Part shown: piece after piece, positions 32,360-43,012 of the stretch
Position numbering within the stretch: the stretch's first letter is position 1
Layout: every line of letters begins with the position of its first letter
NCBI RefSeq assembly: GCF_027595985.1
Contig: NC_073305.1
Location: forward strand, 175,013,209-175,077,208
DNA from: Sorex araneus
Taxonomy: Eukaryota > Chordata > Mammalia > Eulipotyphla > Soricidae
Length of the DNA stretch: 64,000 bases
Direction of reading: 5' to 3'
Translations under genes and position numbers: made by a program
The notes under the pieces: model-generated
Told to the model about the DNA's origin: nothing
The model's database searches: none
What the model saw: the letters and a program-made list of their open reading frames with translations, nothing else

Positions 32360-32641
32360 TTACATCCTTTACCAGAGTGGCAAAGGACTCCTGAGAAATG
32401 TCACTTTCCACTTTTTCCACTTCCCAGCTCCTGCATGAAAGGGAAGAAGAGGACTGGGAATCTGGGTAAGCAAATCCAAGATAATTACCACTATGCCCTA
32501 GAACCTCTTGCCTGGGTCAGTAGCTCCAGGTTTAACTAAAAGTGGCCTTGTCACAAATTTCACCCTCTTCTATGATTATTGCCATTAATCATAAAATGAA
32601 CATTGGACAGGTAACATTTTCCTTCTTAAAACTTCTAGTAG
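32360..32641. other. Short repeat-poor interval
   Basis: Nothing recognised. Confidence 0.5.
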
Positions 32642-32818
32642 CGGGACAGAGGGCTAGTACAGCAGGTAGGGCATTTGCCTTGCACCCGGCCGACCCGGGT
32701 TTGATTACCAGCATCCCATAAGGTCCCCCCAGCATCTCCAGGAGTCATTCCTGAGTGCAGAGCCAGGAGTAACCCCTGACTGAACATTGCTGGGTGGGAC
32801 CCAAAAAGAAAAAAAAAG
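32642..32818 (+). mobile_element. Type A SINE
   Basis: Flanked by TTCTAGTAGC on both sides. Confidence 0.92.
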
Positions 32819-33049
32819 AACACCTTCTAGTAGCTCCACGTGGCTTATATCTCAGGTGAGACATAATCAAAATAGATCACAAACCTGCATTTTGCCTTGG
32901 CTTGGATTAAAGAGGAAGCAAAGCGCCTCACTAGAAGGGGCTGCAAAGACCTGCTCTTCGCCCCGGCATTTAAGGCCTTCGATCTCTTCTTATTGTTTCC
33001 TGCCTCCAACATCATTGGGCGGCCTTGACACTGCTTAAATTCCTCAGGC

Positions 33050-33352
33050 TTTTTCTTCAGCCCAGAATAGCTTCCCTTTCACTTTCTTGACTGACTGCTG
33101 AATTGTAGAGTCTTCAACCGTCAATAGGATTCACCTCCTTTGTGAATTCTTCCTCTCCACCAGATTGCCTGTTCTCTCCTCGGAGCACTGTCTTTGTTGT
33201 GAATCTATAACGACTAATTACTTTTCGATCTCTTACTAGATTAGCCGGCCCTGAAAGCCGGCACTGTCTCTTGTTGCTACCTACCAAACACAAATGTCAA
33301 ACATAATGGAAATTCAATATTTGCTACACGCTGAATGAATGAATCATGGGCA
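33050..33352 (+). mobile_element. L2 fossil, 3' end
   Basis: AATAGCTTCCCTTTCAC, TCTTACTAGATTAGC, GCACTGTCTCTTGTTGC and a terminal GCTGAATGAATGAATC follow L2 3' end order. Confidence 0.7.
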
Positions 33353-33539
33353 CAATAAAATCTTTCTCCTTTGAATCAGAAGGAGAAAATGAGTCAAATT
33401 TATGGAAGATTCTCAAGGAGTATCAAGAAAGTATAAATTGAGTGGCTTAGTACATTTTTACACAAACTGCTTTATGGCACCTTCAACCAACTTTCAAAAG
33501 GATCTCAGGATGTTTGACTAACATTTAAGTTTAGTCATT

Positions 33540-33709
33540 TTTATTTTTGGAGGAGGGTCCACCCTTGGCAGTGGTCAGGGCTCTGTCTCCTAGGGCCATG
33601 CTCAGGGATCACTCCTAAAGGGACTTGGAAGATCATATGTGCTGCCAGTCATATCTGGGTTGACTGTGTGTTAGGCAAAAAACACCCTGCGGTACTATTT
33701 CTCTGCCCT
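33540..33709 (-). mobile_element. Type A SINE, very old, antisense
   Basis: CTCAGGGATCACTCC and GGTACTATTTCTCTGCCC retained. Confidence 0.65.
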
Positions 33710-33744
33710 GTGACCAGTTTCAAAAAAATTCTCTTTCTTTTCTT

Positions 33745-34170
33745 TTTTTTTAAGGAGTGGGAGGGTGTCACACCTTGACAGTGCTCTGAGGACCATGCAG
33801 TGCTGGGGATCAAACCTAGGACTTAGAATGCAATCTGTCTGTCTCTCTCTCTCTCTCTCAGTTCCTTCCTTCCTTCCTCCCCCCTCCCTCCTTCTCTCCC
33901 TTCTTCCCTCCCTTCCTCCCTCCTTCTGTCCCTCCCTTCCCCCTTCCCTCCCTCCCACTCCCTCCCTTCCTTTCTCCCTTCCTTCCTTTCTCCCTTCCTT
34001 CCTTCCTTCCTTCCTTCCTTCCTTCCTTCCTTCCTTCCTTCCTTCCTTCCTTCCTTCCTTCCTTCCTTCCTTCCTTCCTTCCTTCCTTCTTTCTCTTTCT
34101 CATGCCTCTATGCTCAAGGATCACTCCTGGAGGTACTGGTGTGCCAGGGATTGAACTCGGCTTGCATGTA
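33745..34170 (-). mobile_element. Antisense type A SINE pieces around a pyrimidine tract
   Basis: SINE-like body at 33745-33835, pyrimidine tract, then another SINE body piece at 34099-34170 with AGGATCACTCCTGG. Either one split copy or two fragments. Confidence 0.6.
33839..34098. repeat. (TC)n/(TTCC)n pyrimidine microsatellite
   Basis: Imperfect at first, then about 25 perfect TTCC units at 33989-34088. Confidence 0.97.
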
Positions 34171-34295
34171 ACCCAATATAAAATCTATCAGGTCCCTAAA
34201 GTAGATTCAGTTTTGGATTGACTTGTGAATATTTGAGTTGTCTTCTTGGCTGGCTATCATTTAGTGTTGACTTTTTAATATTTTGGGGCTGGATT

Positions 34296-34453
34296 GGGTC
34301 ACACCTGGCGATGCTCAGGGGTTACTCCTGGCTTTGCACTCAGGAATCACTCCTGGCTGTGCTCAGGGGACCACATGGGATGCCGGGGATCAAACCCAGG
34401 TCAGTCACATGCAAGGCAAGCGCCCTACCCACTGCACTAAATTGCTCCAGTCC
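34296..34453 (-). mobile_element. Type A SINE, antisense
   Basis: GGGTCACACCTGGCGATGCT to ATTGCTCCAGTCC. Confidence 0.92.
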
Positions 34454-34514
34454 AGCCCAACAACAAAATTGTAAACAAGGAAGGAAAAGAAGGAGAGCAG
34501 AAACATTCAGTGCT

Positions 34515-34633
34515 TGTCTGGGCTTGGAGGGATAGTGGAGGGGTCAAGGTGCTTGCTTTGCAAGTTTTTGCTTAGATCCCCAGCACTGTCCCCCTGCCCA
34601 GGGTATAGTTCAAACAAACAAATAAAAAACACA
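34515..34633 (+). mobile_element. Short tRNA-like element (ID-like or body-deleted type A)
   Basis: GGCTTGGAGGGATAGTGG head, TTAGATCCCCAGCAC, then a short linker and AAACAAACAAATAAAA tail. Confidence 0.55.
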
Positions 34634-35712
34634 CATTTTGCTTTTCTGGCATTTCCTCTTGCTGACTTTGTTTGATCACTAATGAGTACTTCTGTCTAAA
34701 GAATTTTTATCATTTATGCTACTCTTGAAGAAGTCTTCCACCAATGCAGCTTTGAATTCTCCATATTCTTTTTCTTTCATGTGTATTCTGTTGAGACCAG
34801 GAAATTGACATTTTCGCTCCGAAGACTCAGGCCAGATGTTAGTCCACTGGCTGAAAGATGGATTTCCTGCCCCAATAGGTGACCTCTGAAAGCAAAATAG
34901 GCTTGTTCTTAATGGATAGACTATCCAAATGACCTCATTTCTAGAACAAGGACCCTTTGTTCAATGTCTCTTTACTATTGGAATCAACACCATCTGATTT
35001 TTGAAAACATTCATTAAATCAAGAGTAGCTAGCACCTAGCTGTTTCATTTATAAGACACAAGGGGAAACTATGCTTTGATAATTCATTTTTTTTTCTGTA
35101 TTTTAAGAATGCCTGTGCTCATTTGAGAGGGAAATGGTGCAGAAAATCTGATGCCTGCTTACCCGTATTAATAATTCTTTTAGACTTCAAACTACATTCA
35201 GGCCAGCACTAACTACAGAAACAGAGCGTGTTATGTGCATCTTTAAACAGGGAATTGTTTCAGTAAGCTTGACCAAGACATTAGTTAAAGAAGCAACATT
35301 GACCCCCAACGTCCTACCACTCAGAGCTTCTATCTTCCCATGTAAGAAGCTCATTGAGACATTCCCATGGCCCCACCTCCTTAGATGAGCTCTTCACCGG
35401 GGGAGTTTATTTTTATCTTCAATTCTATAAGGCAGCTCAGAAAAGTGGAGATAACCAATTCTTTGTGTGTGTGCGCGCATGCGTGCATGTTTGAGCGCAC
35501 CTGTGTCTCTATGTATGTCACAGGAAATGCAATTTGAAAGAAAGTACCCAAGAGAGGAAAATGGCCTTGAAAGTCTGGAGGAGATTGTCAGACTTACTAT
35601 ACAGGAAAAGGAGGACATAGATTGCAGGCAAAGGAAGATAGATGTTTCTTAGATTCTAAAGGGATAGAATCTTATAGCTGAATGCAAAGTTTACTTCTTT
35701 CCTTCCTTGCTT
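34634..35712. other. Repeat-poor interval
   Basis: About 1.1 kb with no SINE. Includes an alternating purine-pyrimidine patch at 35465-35490 (Z-DNA-prone). Candidate conserved non-coding DNA; no gene recognised. Confidence 0.5.
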
Positions 35713-35841
35713 CTTTTTTCTTCCCTGGTTTTGGGCCCCATCTGGCTGTGCTCAGGATACCATGTGGGATGCTGGGGATCACACCTGGGTCAGCCATGTG
35801 CAAGGCAAGCAACCTACCCACTGTACTATCTCTCTGGCCCC
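35713..35841 (-). mobile_element. Type A SINE, internally deleted, antisense
   Basis: Lacks the central CTCCTGGCTCTGCACTC segment; ends CTATCTCTCTGGCCCC. Confidence 0.82.
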
Positions 35842-35903
35842 AGGAATATCTCTCCTCAAAAGCTGGCAGACAAATCTAACTATTAAAAAAAAATGTTCTT
35901 TTT

Positions 35904-35983
35904 GGGGACAGGAGAGATAGTGCAGTGGGCAGGGTAGTTGCCTTGTATACAGATGACCAGGGTTCAATTCCCAGCATCCCATT
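35904..35983 (+). mobile_element. Type A SINE, head only
   Basis: Stops right after CAGCATCCCAT; the 3' body and tail are missing. Confidence 0.8.
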
Positions 35984-37301
35984 GAGTATAACACAATGTC
36001 CCCTCTTTTTGATTTTCAAGTGTTAGGCAAATATCATTCATTATGAGTTACATCAAAACATTTATTTGTTATTGTTCCACCAAAGTATTCTGTATCATTC
36101 TCTGAATAAGTTCGCAATCATCTTCCACTGGGATTTGTTGAGTGATAATCTTGTGTCTTAGGTTCATAATAGAATGGCAAAGCAACAGTTCTTACTGGAC
36201 CTTTTCAACTTAGTCGAAGGGAAAAATTCACAAGTGTCCTTAAACCATAGACAGAGCCAAAAAGGCACTCTGCTGGGGTCAAGTTTACAAAATAGCCAAG
36301 ATTGATGAAGGCTTGGGGTCAGTAGATACTTTCCAGCTGTGCTTTTTTAACCTCTCCTTGCATAATTTGGAAACAGTTAACATCATCTCTGGTCTCTGAT
36401 TAACACACCCCTTTATTATTATTGTTATTATTATTCCTGACACCCTTCTACAGTGAAGAGATAAATAGCTGGGGATTGGATTCCAAGGACTATGTGCTCT
36501 CCCTTCTGCCTTTTCCTCCTCTTAAACACCAGTTGGCCTTCACAGACGCTCCCAGCTGTCCACAGGAAAGACGATGCTCGTCTGAAGTCAGAGGGAACTT
36601 CATGGTGCGTCTTTGGGTCCTTTACTTTACATACTGTGAGTTCTATGTTGGCAGCGCATCCAGAAGTTTCTGCTTCTTGTCTATACTCTGTTATGACCGA
36701 ATAGTTCTGAATATTCCTTCCACTTCAGAATTACCCATGGCTTTAGAAATGATGCAATTTGACCTTCCTATATATAAAATGTCTCATGGGTCGAAGTGCT
36801 ATTCTGGATGATGGACTCAGGCCCAGCCCCGGTGTTTATACAGCATCCACACAGATGACTTGCTTATCAGAACGGTAGAAGGATATCAGAGAAAACTATT
36901 TATAGCCCTGCACCCCACTTTCCCTGTTTACCTTCTCTGCAGAGCCTGTTCTGGCTGTCTTCACTTTCATTTCTCTTTAGTTTGCGCTTCACTCTGCTCA
37001 TCTCTTACCAAATCCTCCAGAGTGAAGAGGTTTTTAAACAGAGAATGCCTGGAGTTGGCCCACATTAAAGAATCGGGGCTTGTCCAGTGGGAAGTACTGC
37101 AGCATTTCAGTCTTCCTTTGAAGTGAGTTCCCCGAAGCATTGTGGAATGGCCCCACACTGGATGCCAGGGGACGGGCCAAAGGCAAATGAACTTATCAAT
37201 TTCCATTGCTCAAGTTCAGAAGTCAGTGTGGTAAAAAAGAAATGGGACTATTTATTATCTCTGCTTAATCTCACTTTATTATTATTATTTTTTTTTGGTA
37301 G
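35984..37301. other. Longest repeat-poor interval upstream of the gene
   Basis: About 1.3 kb, apart from a (TTA)n run near 36414. No SINE, L1 or gene recognised, making it the best upstream candidate for regulatory DNA. Confidence 0.5.
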
Positions 37302-37378
37302 GGAGTGCATGTGGAGGCTTGGGTTCAAACCCCAGCAATGCCTGGTTCCCCGATCATAGAGCCAAGAATAAAAAGTGT
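37302..37378 (+). mobile_element. Old type A SINE, split (5' piece)
   Basis: GGGTTCAAACCCCAGCAATG and GAGCCAAGAATAAAAAGTGT; resumes at 37551. Confidence 0.6.
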
Positions 37379-37550
37379 GGGGCTGGAGCAATAGCACAGC
37401 GAGTAGGGCGTTTGCCTCGCACACGGCCAACCTGGGTTCGATTCCCAGCATCCCTTGAGCACCACCGGGAGTAATTTCTGAGTGCAGAGCCAGGGGTAAC
37501 CCCTGTGCATCGTTGCGTATGACCCCCCCCAAAAAAGAGAGAATACAAAG
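37379..37550 (+). mobile_element. Type A SINE nested in an older copy
   Basis: Flanked by AATAAAAAGTGT and AATACAAAGTGT. Body lacks the ATATGGTCC segment. Confidence 0.92.
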
Positions 37551-37601
37551 TGTGATCCAAAGGCCTAAAAAAAAAATGCTGTCACTTAAAAAATAACTAA
37601 T

Positions 37602-37727
37602 GGGGTGGAAAGATAGTAGCTACATATGGTAGGGCATTTGCTGCAAATGGTCCCCTGGCACAGGGCCGGGGAAGTCCTAAGCACACCAGTTGTGCCCCCT
37701 TCCCCCCCAAACAAAGCAAAAACCAAA
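37602..37727 (+). mobile_element. Type A SINE, deleted, old
   Basis: Box B region missing; GTTGTGCCCCC end. Confidence 0.65.
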
Positions 37728-37742
37728 AAAGTTGTTTGTTTG

Positions 37743-37823
37743 TTTAGGTTTTTAGGACACACCCAGCCGAGCTCAGGGCCCCCTCTGGCTCAGTGCTCAG
37801 GGATCTACTATAACTCCAGCTCC
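37743..37823 (-). mobile_element. Type A SINE fragment, antisense
   Basis: Central part deleted; ends CTATAACTCCAGC. Confidence 0.6.
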
Positions 37824-37959
37824 CCACCCCCACCCCATCTTTAAGTACTTGTACTTAAATGAAGCTGTTTCTACCACCTGTGCTATTCTTAAACACATAT
37901 TTTAATTTCCATATTTAATCACCTGTCCTTTGTTTGTTTGGGGTTTGTGTTTCTGTTTT

Positions 37960-38122
37960 GTATTTGGGGCTATGCCCCATTGTACCCAGGGTGGACTCCT
38001 GGCTCTACGCTCAGGTATGACTCATGGTGGTGCTCAGAGGACCATATACAGCACCAGGAATTGAACCCAGGCTGGCCACCTGCAAGGCAATTGCCTTATC
38101 CACTGTATTACCTCTCTGGCTC
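37960..38122 (-). mobile_element. Type A SINE, old, antisense
   Basis: Complete but diverged; ends TTACCTCTCTGGCTC. Confidence 0.8.
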
Positions 38123-38139
38123 AGCAATGAATGTTTTCG

Positions 38140-38278
38140 TTTTGATTTTTGGGGTACACCTGGTGGTGCTGAGGAGTATAGAAGTTCTTCTATACATGAA
38201 GTATAGAAGATTGAGCCTGGGTTGATCGCATGCAAGGCAAGGGCCCAAGGCAAGTCAACTATCTCTCTCTGACCCCCC
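38140..38278 (-). mobile_element. Type A SINE, antisense, with GTATAGAAG triplication
   Basis: GTATAGAAG occurs twice direct and once inverted at 38177-38211, replacing part of the body. Confidence 0.65.
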
Positions 38279-38359
38279 AGCAACGAATTCTTTTAAAACA
38301 GTATAATAATTTAGTTTTTCACCATATTTTAAATTTCCCATTGTTTTCTTTCTTTCTTT

Positions 38360-38534
38360 GTTTGGGGGGGGGGTGTGTATATGCATACCTGACTGTATTT
38401 AAGGCTTCCTCCTGGCTCTGTGCTCAGGGATCATTCCTCGTGATGCTGGGGGACTATGTGTAAATCTGGGGATTGAACTGGGGTTAGTCACATACAAGGC
38501 AAGTGCCTTAACCCTGTACTATCTCTCTGGTTCT
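38360..38534 (-). mobile_element. Type A SINE, old, antisense
   Basis: CTCCTGGCTCTGTGCTCAGG to CTATCTCTCTGGTTC. Confidence 0.78.
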
Positions 38535-38710
38535 TTTTTTGGGGGGGGGGGTAATATCTAACAGTGTTCAGGGAAGACTCCTTGCTCAGTTTCAGATCTA
38601 CTCCTTTTGGTGGTAGAGGATCATGTGGTGCCAGGGATGGAACAAGGCAGCCCCCCCCACACCCCACATGTGAAGCATGAGGTCCACCCACTGAGCCACC
38701 TCTCTGGCCC
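38535..38710 (-). mobile_element. Type A SINE, very old, antisense
   Basis: Directly follows the previous copy; ends CACCTCTCTGGCCC. Confidence 0.7.
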
Positions 38711-39309
38711 TTTTCTAGGTAATGTTTCCCTACAATATGGTATGGAACCCACCCATGCCTCACAGAGGTTCTGTGTGAGATGAGACAGCAAAATCACCTG
38801 GCGGGTTGTTTATAAGACTGCTGGTCCCACCTCCAGAGTATGAGTCTATGTGGGACAGGGCTTCAACATTTGCCTTTCTAGCAAGTTCCAAGTCATGCTG
38901 AAGCTTCCATCCTTAAGTCCACATTGTCCACACTGAAAAGTTCTGATTAGATGCAAGACGTGGCAGCACTATGGACAAAGGCAATGGCAGTGGGAATGGC
39001 GAGAAGGGGGTGATTTTGACATATACTTAGAAACTCTCTGAGAGTCTCTTGCCCGCATACCTGACTGTCTTTCCCTGGGGCCCCTCGGAGGGGGTGGGCT
39101 CCAGCTTCCCTCCCCACCCCAAGCAGAGCTCCTGTGCGGAAGACCTCCAGAGCCTAGCCACAGCGATGCTCAAGGGCCCTCTCCACACATTCAGATGAGC
39201 CTCACACACAAAGGTACCGGCAGAGGAACCCAGGTGTGTGGGACCCGGGGCTGAGACCTCCAAGCCTGCTCGGATCAGGACTGGGCCTCTTCTGCCCAGA
39301 TTTCCCATT
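38711..39309. other. Repeat-poor interval
   Basis: No recognised element; GC-richer at 39060-39300. Confidence 0.45.
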
Positions 39310-39672
39310 TTCCAGTAGCTAGTTGGTCACATCCAGGGACTGCCCCCAGTGCCGCCGTTGTAATCCCACCAATGGCCAACATCCAGAGACTTAAAACCAA
39401 GCTCCCGGAAGCATCTTATAGCCTACTTCTCCCTCTGGGAGAACCTGGCAAACTACCGAGAATTTCCTGCCCACATGGGAGAGCCTTGCAAATTCCCTAT
39501 GGTGTATTCATATGCCAAAACCTGTAACAAGCTGGGTCTCATTCTCCTGACCCTGAAAGAGCCTCCAATGTTGCACCGTTGGGAAGGACGAGTAAAGAGA
39601 GACTGCAAAAATCTCAGGGCTAGGATGAATGGAGACGTTACTGAGACTGCTCGAGAAATTCGATGATCAAGG

Positions 39673-39720
<48 letters not shown>

Positions 39721-39725
39721 CGACT
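39310..39725 (+). mobile_element. Long headless relative of the type B SINE
   Basis: Contains GAACCTGGCAAACTACCGAG, CATGGGAGAGCCTTGC, TCATATGCCAAAACCTGTAA, a unique middle of about 100 nt, GGAGACGTTACTG and a (GAT)n tail. There is no tRNA-like head; instead about 130 nt of other sequence (from about 39310) lies upstream. Confidence 0.75.
39674..39720. repeat. (GAT)n microsatellite at element tail
   Basis: About 15 units, immediately after the element's GATGATCAAGGG end. Confidence 0.97.
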
Positions 39726-39935
39726 TAGAAACTAGAATCAATGGGGCTTACGTATGATTGAGATGGGAACGAAGGCGAGGGAGGTAAAGGACTCAAGCCT
39801 GTCCCCGAGCTGGGTGGCTGGAACAAAGGGACGCTCAGAACAGAGTAGCGGGTGTGAAATCATAGATCCCAGTGAAAGGACTACAGACATGGCTCAATGG
39901 GCTGGGCACAGGCTTTACAAACACAAACAAAAGTC

Positions 39936-40090
39936 CAGGGCTAGGGCACTTGCCTTGCATGCAGTGGACCAGGGTTTGATCCCGAGCACCACCAGGAGTA
40001 ATTCTGGAGTGCAGGGCCAGGAGCAGTCCCCAAGCATCTCTGGGGTGTGGTGCAAAAAACTCAAAACCAAAGCAAAACCCACAAACAAAC
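39936..40090 (+). mobile_element. Type A SINE, old
   Basis: AGGGCTAGGGCACTTGCC head (box A region shortened) to GGGGTGTGGTGC; AAAC-rich tail. Confidence 0.75.
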
Positions 40091-40615
40091 AAAAGAAATC
40101 CCAGTCTGGGGCGGAGTAAACCCTGAGCATGGCAGGGCGTGCACCCATCCCCACCCCAGTGAAAGTTGAAGAGTGTATTTTCAAGAAGGGAGCGATGTTA
40201 TTATTACTGTCTTTACTACCTTTATTATCCAAACAGAAGAGTTTGAGTTGCCCCACCCTGCCAGAAGAAACCTACCTTGTCTGTGACTCAACAGCCACAT
40301 TCCAGGCTCGGAGTGACTTCATTGTGTAACAGGAACTTAACCTCCTTCTAGAGCTCAGAGCTCAGAGAGAGGCATGAGTGGGGTGGAAGGAGGACGAGCC
40401 GAGAGAGGGGAAAGGGGAGAGGTCACAGTAACCTTCCAACCTTCCAACAACCGCAGGAAATCTGTGGAAAGATTCCATTTTACAGATCAGATAAGTAACT
40501 TGCTCAATGTCTTAAAGAAATGAGTGAAAGTTCACCCCTAGCGTTGTTCTGATCCTATTCTTGTGCTTTTCTCTTCCTGCCAAGGATGGAAGCGGTTAAC
40601 TTTTTGTTTCGTTTC
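40091..40615. other. Mostly repeat-poor interval
   Basis: Includes a SINE 3' remnant near 40110-40135 and an antisense MIR at 40425-40560. Confidence 0.45.
40425..40560 (-). mobile_element. MIR fossil, antisense
   Basis: CCAACAACCGCAGGAAATC, CCATTTTACAGATCAGATAA and GTAACTTGCTCAATGTC match the antisense MIR core. Confidence 0.7.
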
Positions 40616-40765
40616 ATTTTTTTGGGGGGGAAGGGGGCATACACAGCAGTGCTCAGGGGTCACTCCTGGTGGGGCTTGAGGGACCATATTGGGGGTTGTG
40701 GATTGAATCTGGGTTGACCATGTGCACGGCAAGCACCCTACCCACTGTACTATCCCTCCAGCCTC
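40616..40765 (-). mobile_element. Type A SINE, old, antisense
   Basis: Body shortened; ends CTATCCCTCCAGCCTC. Confidence 0.82.
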
Positions 40766-40847
40766 GGTTACCTTTCTTCCATCATAATGATAACCCAAGT
40801 AGACCATAGGCAGCATCCTGTAACATCTAGACTGGTGGCTTTTAAAA

Positions 40848-41038
40848 TTTTTTTATTTTTTGCTTTTTGGGTCACACCTGGCAATGCACAGGGGTCACTC
40901 CTGGCTCTGCACTCAGGAATTACCCCTGGTGGTGCTCAGGGGACCATATAGGATGCTGGGAATTGAATTGAACCCGGGTCGGCTGCATGCAAGGCAAACC
41001 CCCTAACGCTCTACCCACTGTACTATCACTCCAGCCCC
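40848..41038 (-). mobile_element. Type A SINE, antisense
   Basis: Contains short duplications GAATT and CCCTAACGCTCTA; flanked by a 20-bp target duplication with one mismatch. Confidence 0.95.
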
Positions 41039-41067
41039 TAGACTAGTGGCTTTTAAAACTTAATCAT

Positions 41068-41203
41068 AGGGCTGGAGAGACCCCGATTCCATTCCAGCCA
41101 CCACATGGTTTCCTGAGCACCCTCAGGGGTGACAGCTGAGCACAGTGCTGCAAGTAGCCCCTGAGCATGGCTGCATATGACCCTAAACAAAAAAAAAAAC
41201 AAC
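41068..41203 (+). mobile_element. Type A SINE, head-deleted, old
   Basis: GGGCTGGAGAGA is joined to CCCCGATTCCATTCC, removing the box A region. Confidence 0.75.
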
Positions 41204-41432
41204 AGAAAAAGAGGTTGACTGCCTACACTCCTGACAGTTTTAATGCGCTAGAGGGGAGCCCGGTGGAAAGGAAGATGGGAAGAGACGGGTCTGCGAGGGG
41301 GAAGCTCCCACTGCCTGCAGTTAACTACCCATCAGAGCCACACCAACAGACGCGAACAAACTCAAAGTAATCAAATCATCTGACTATACTCTCATTACAA
41401 AGTTGAGAAGCACCCTAAGACTGATCATTCAA

Positions 41433-41617
41433 TGGGGCTGGAGCGATAGTACAGCAGGTAGGGCGTTGGCCTTGCACGCGGCCGATCCAGGTTTGAGTCC
41501 CAACATCTCATATGGTCCCCTGAGCACCGCCAGGAGACATTCCTGAGTGCAGAGCCAGGAGTAACCCCTGTGCATCGCCGGGTGTGACCCAAAAAGCCAA
41601 AAAAAAAAAAAAAAAAA
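41433..41617 (+). mobile_element. Type A SINE, young
   Basis: Flanked by CTGATCATTCAA on both sides. Confidence 0.95.
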
Positions 41618-41634
41618 GGCTGATCATTCAAGTT

Positions 41635-41690
41635 CATGGGAATGATTTCCTCATCTGTAAAATAAAGGATTGGAACGAGATTACTTCCCA
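41635..41690 (+). mobile_element. Possible MIR 3' core fragment
   Basis: TTTCCTCATCTGTAAAATAA is typical of MIR; short, so uncertain. Confidence 0.4.
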
Positions 41691-41741
41691 GGCCCTTTCC
41701 TATCCTCAGGATAAATTTCTGTTATAAAAAGCTCTTTGTAG

Positions 41742-41930
41742 AAGGTTGGAGAAATAGTACAGTGGTTCAGGGCTCTTGTGCACACAGCTGACCTGGCATC
41801 CTTCCCTGGCACCTTCTATGGCCCACCAAGGCCACCGGGAGTGATTCCTGAGCACAGGGATCCCAGGAGTCAGACGAGAGAACTGCCAAGTGTGGCCCCA
41901 AACCCCCAAACATAATAAAAATAAATAAAG
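41742..41930 (+). mobile_element. Type A SINE, old
   Basis: Complete; (AAAT)n tail. Confidence 0.82.
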
Positions 41931-41940
41931 CTCTTAGTTG

Positions 41941-42102
41941 TGGGGCTGGGGAGATAGTACAGTGGGTAGGGTGTTTGCCTTGCATGTGGTTGACCTAGGT
42001 TTGATCCCCGGCACCACATATGGTCCCCTAGGTCCCCCAGGAGTGATCCTGGAGTGCAGAGCCAGAAGTAAACCACTGGGTAAAGCCCCCAAAAGAAAAA
42101 GC
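41941..42102 (+). mobile_element. Type A SINE
   Basis: Flanked by AAAGCTCTTAGTTGT and AAAGCTCTTTGTTAT. Confidence 0.88.
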
Positions 42103-42216
42103 TCTTTGTTATTGGGACTCTGAAATATGATGAGGATGATGGTGGTGTTAATGATTATATTGTTTATTTGTATTTTGTTTAAAATCTCTGAGAATGGGTT
42201 TTAAAGAGATGGTTAT

Positions 42217-42350
42217 GCGGGCTGAGAATGTGCTTTGCATGCAAAAGGTTTGGTTTCCACCCTAGTACCAAACGCACAGCCAGGACTGACCATGGAGCCC
42301 AGAGCCCAGAGCATCGCTGGCTATGGTCCCCAAAGAGCAAAACAAAAAGC
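42217..42350 (+). mobile_element. Type A or ID-like SINE, very old
   Basis: TTTGCATGCAAAAGG head and CAGAGCATCGCTGGCTATGG body. Confidence 0.55.
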
Positions 42351-42374
42351 CCCTGAGAAATGTTTGGAAATAAG

Positions 42375-42544
42375 GGATGGAGCGATAGCACAGCGTTAGG
42401 GAGTTTGCCTTGTACGTGACAGACCCGGGTTTGATTCCCAGCATACCATATGGTTCCCTGAGCACTGCCAGGAGTAATTCCTGAGTGCAGAGCCAGGAGT
42501 AACCCCTGTGCATCGTTGGGTGTGACCCAAAAAGAAAAAAAAAA
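42375..42544 (+). mobile_element. Type A SINE
   Basis: Target duplication GTTTGGAAATAAGGATG-like on both sides. Confidence 0.93.
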
Positions 42545-42660
42545 GTTTGGAAATAAGGATGGGCATGAATGATTGGAAAAATGACTTACATTTAGGAGAG
42601 GTCATCAGCGCACCTTGAGTAAATGCATTATGAAGTTGATCAGCAAAGATGTTCAGCTGT

Positions 42661-42720
42661 GGGGCCAGAGTGATAGTACAGCGGTACTGCATTTGCCTGG
42701 CATGTGGCTGACCCAGGTTT
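42661..42720 (+). mobile_element. Type A SINE, old, 5' piece of a split copy
   Basis: Stops at CTGACCCAGGTTT and resumes at 42901. Confidence 0.85.
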
Positions 42721-42900
42721 TTTTTTTTTTTTTTTTTGCTTTTTGGGTCACACCTGGCGATGCACAGGGGTTACTCCTGGCTTTGCACTCAGGAATTACC
42801 CCTGGCCGTGCTCAGGGGACCATATGGGATGCTGGGATTTGAACCCGGGTCAGCCGCGTGCAAGGCAAACACCCTACCCGCTGTGCTATCTCTCCAGCCC
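42721..42900 (-). mobile_element. Type A SINE, young, antisense inside a sense copy
   Basis: Near-consensus; bounded by CTGACCCAGGTTT from the host on each side. Confidence 0.95.
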
Positions 42901-43012
42901 CTGACCCAGGTTTGATCCCCAGAACCCCACATGTCCCCTGAGCACTGTCAGGAGTGCAGATCCAGGAGGAAGTGCTAAGCACTGCAACGTGTAGTCTAAA
43001 AACTAAAAAGTA
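42901..43012 (+). mobile_element. Type A SINE, old, 3' piece of the split copy
   Basis: Resumes GATCCCCAGAACCCCACATG; A-rich tail. Confidence 0.82.
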
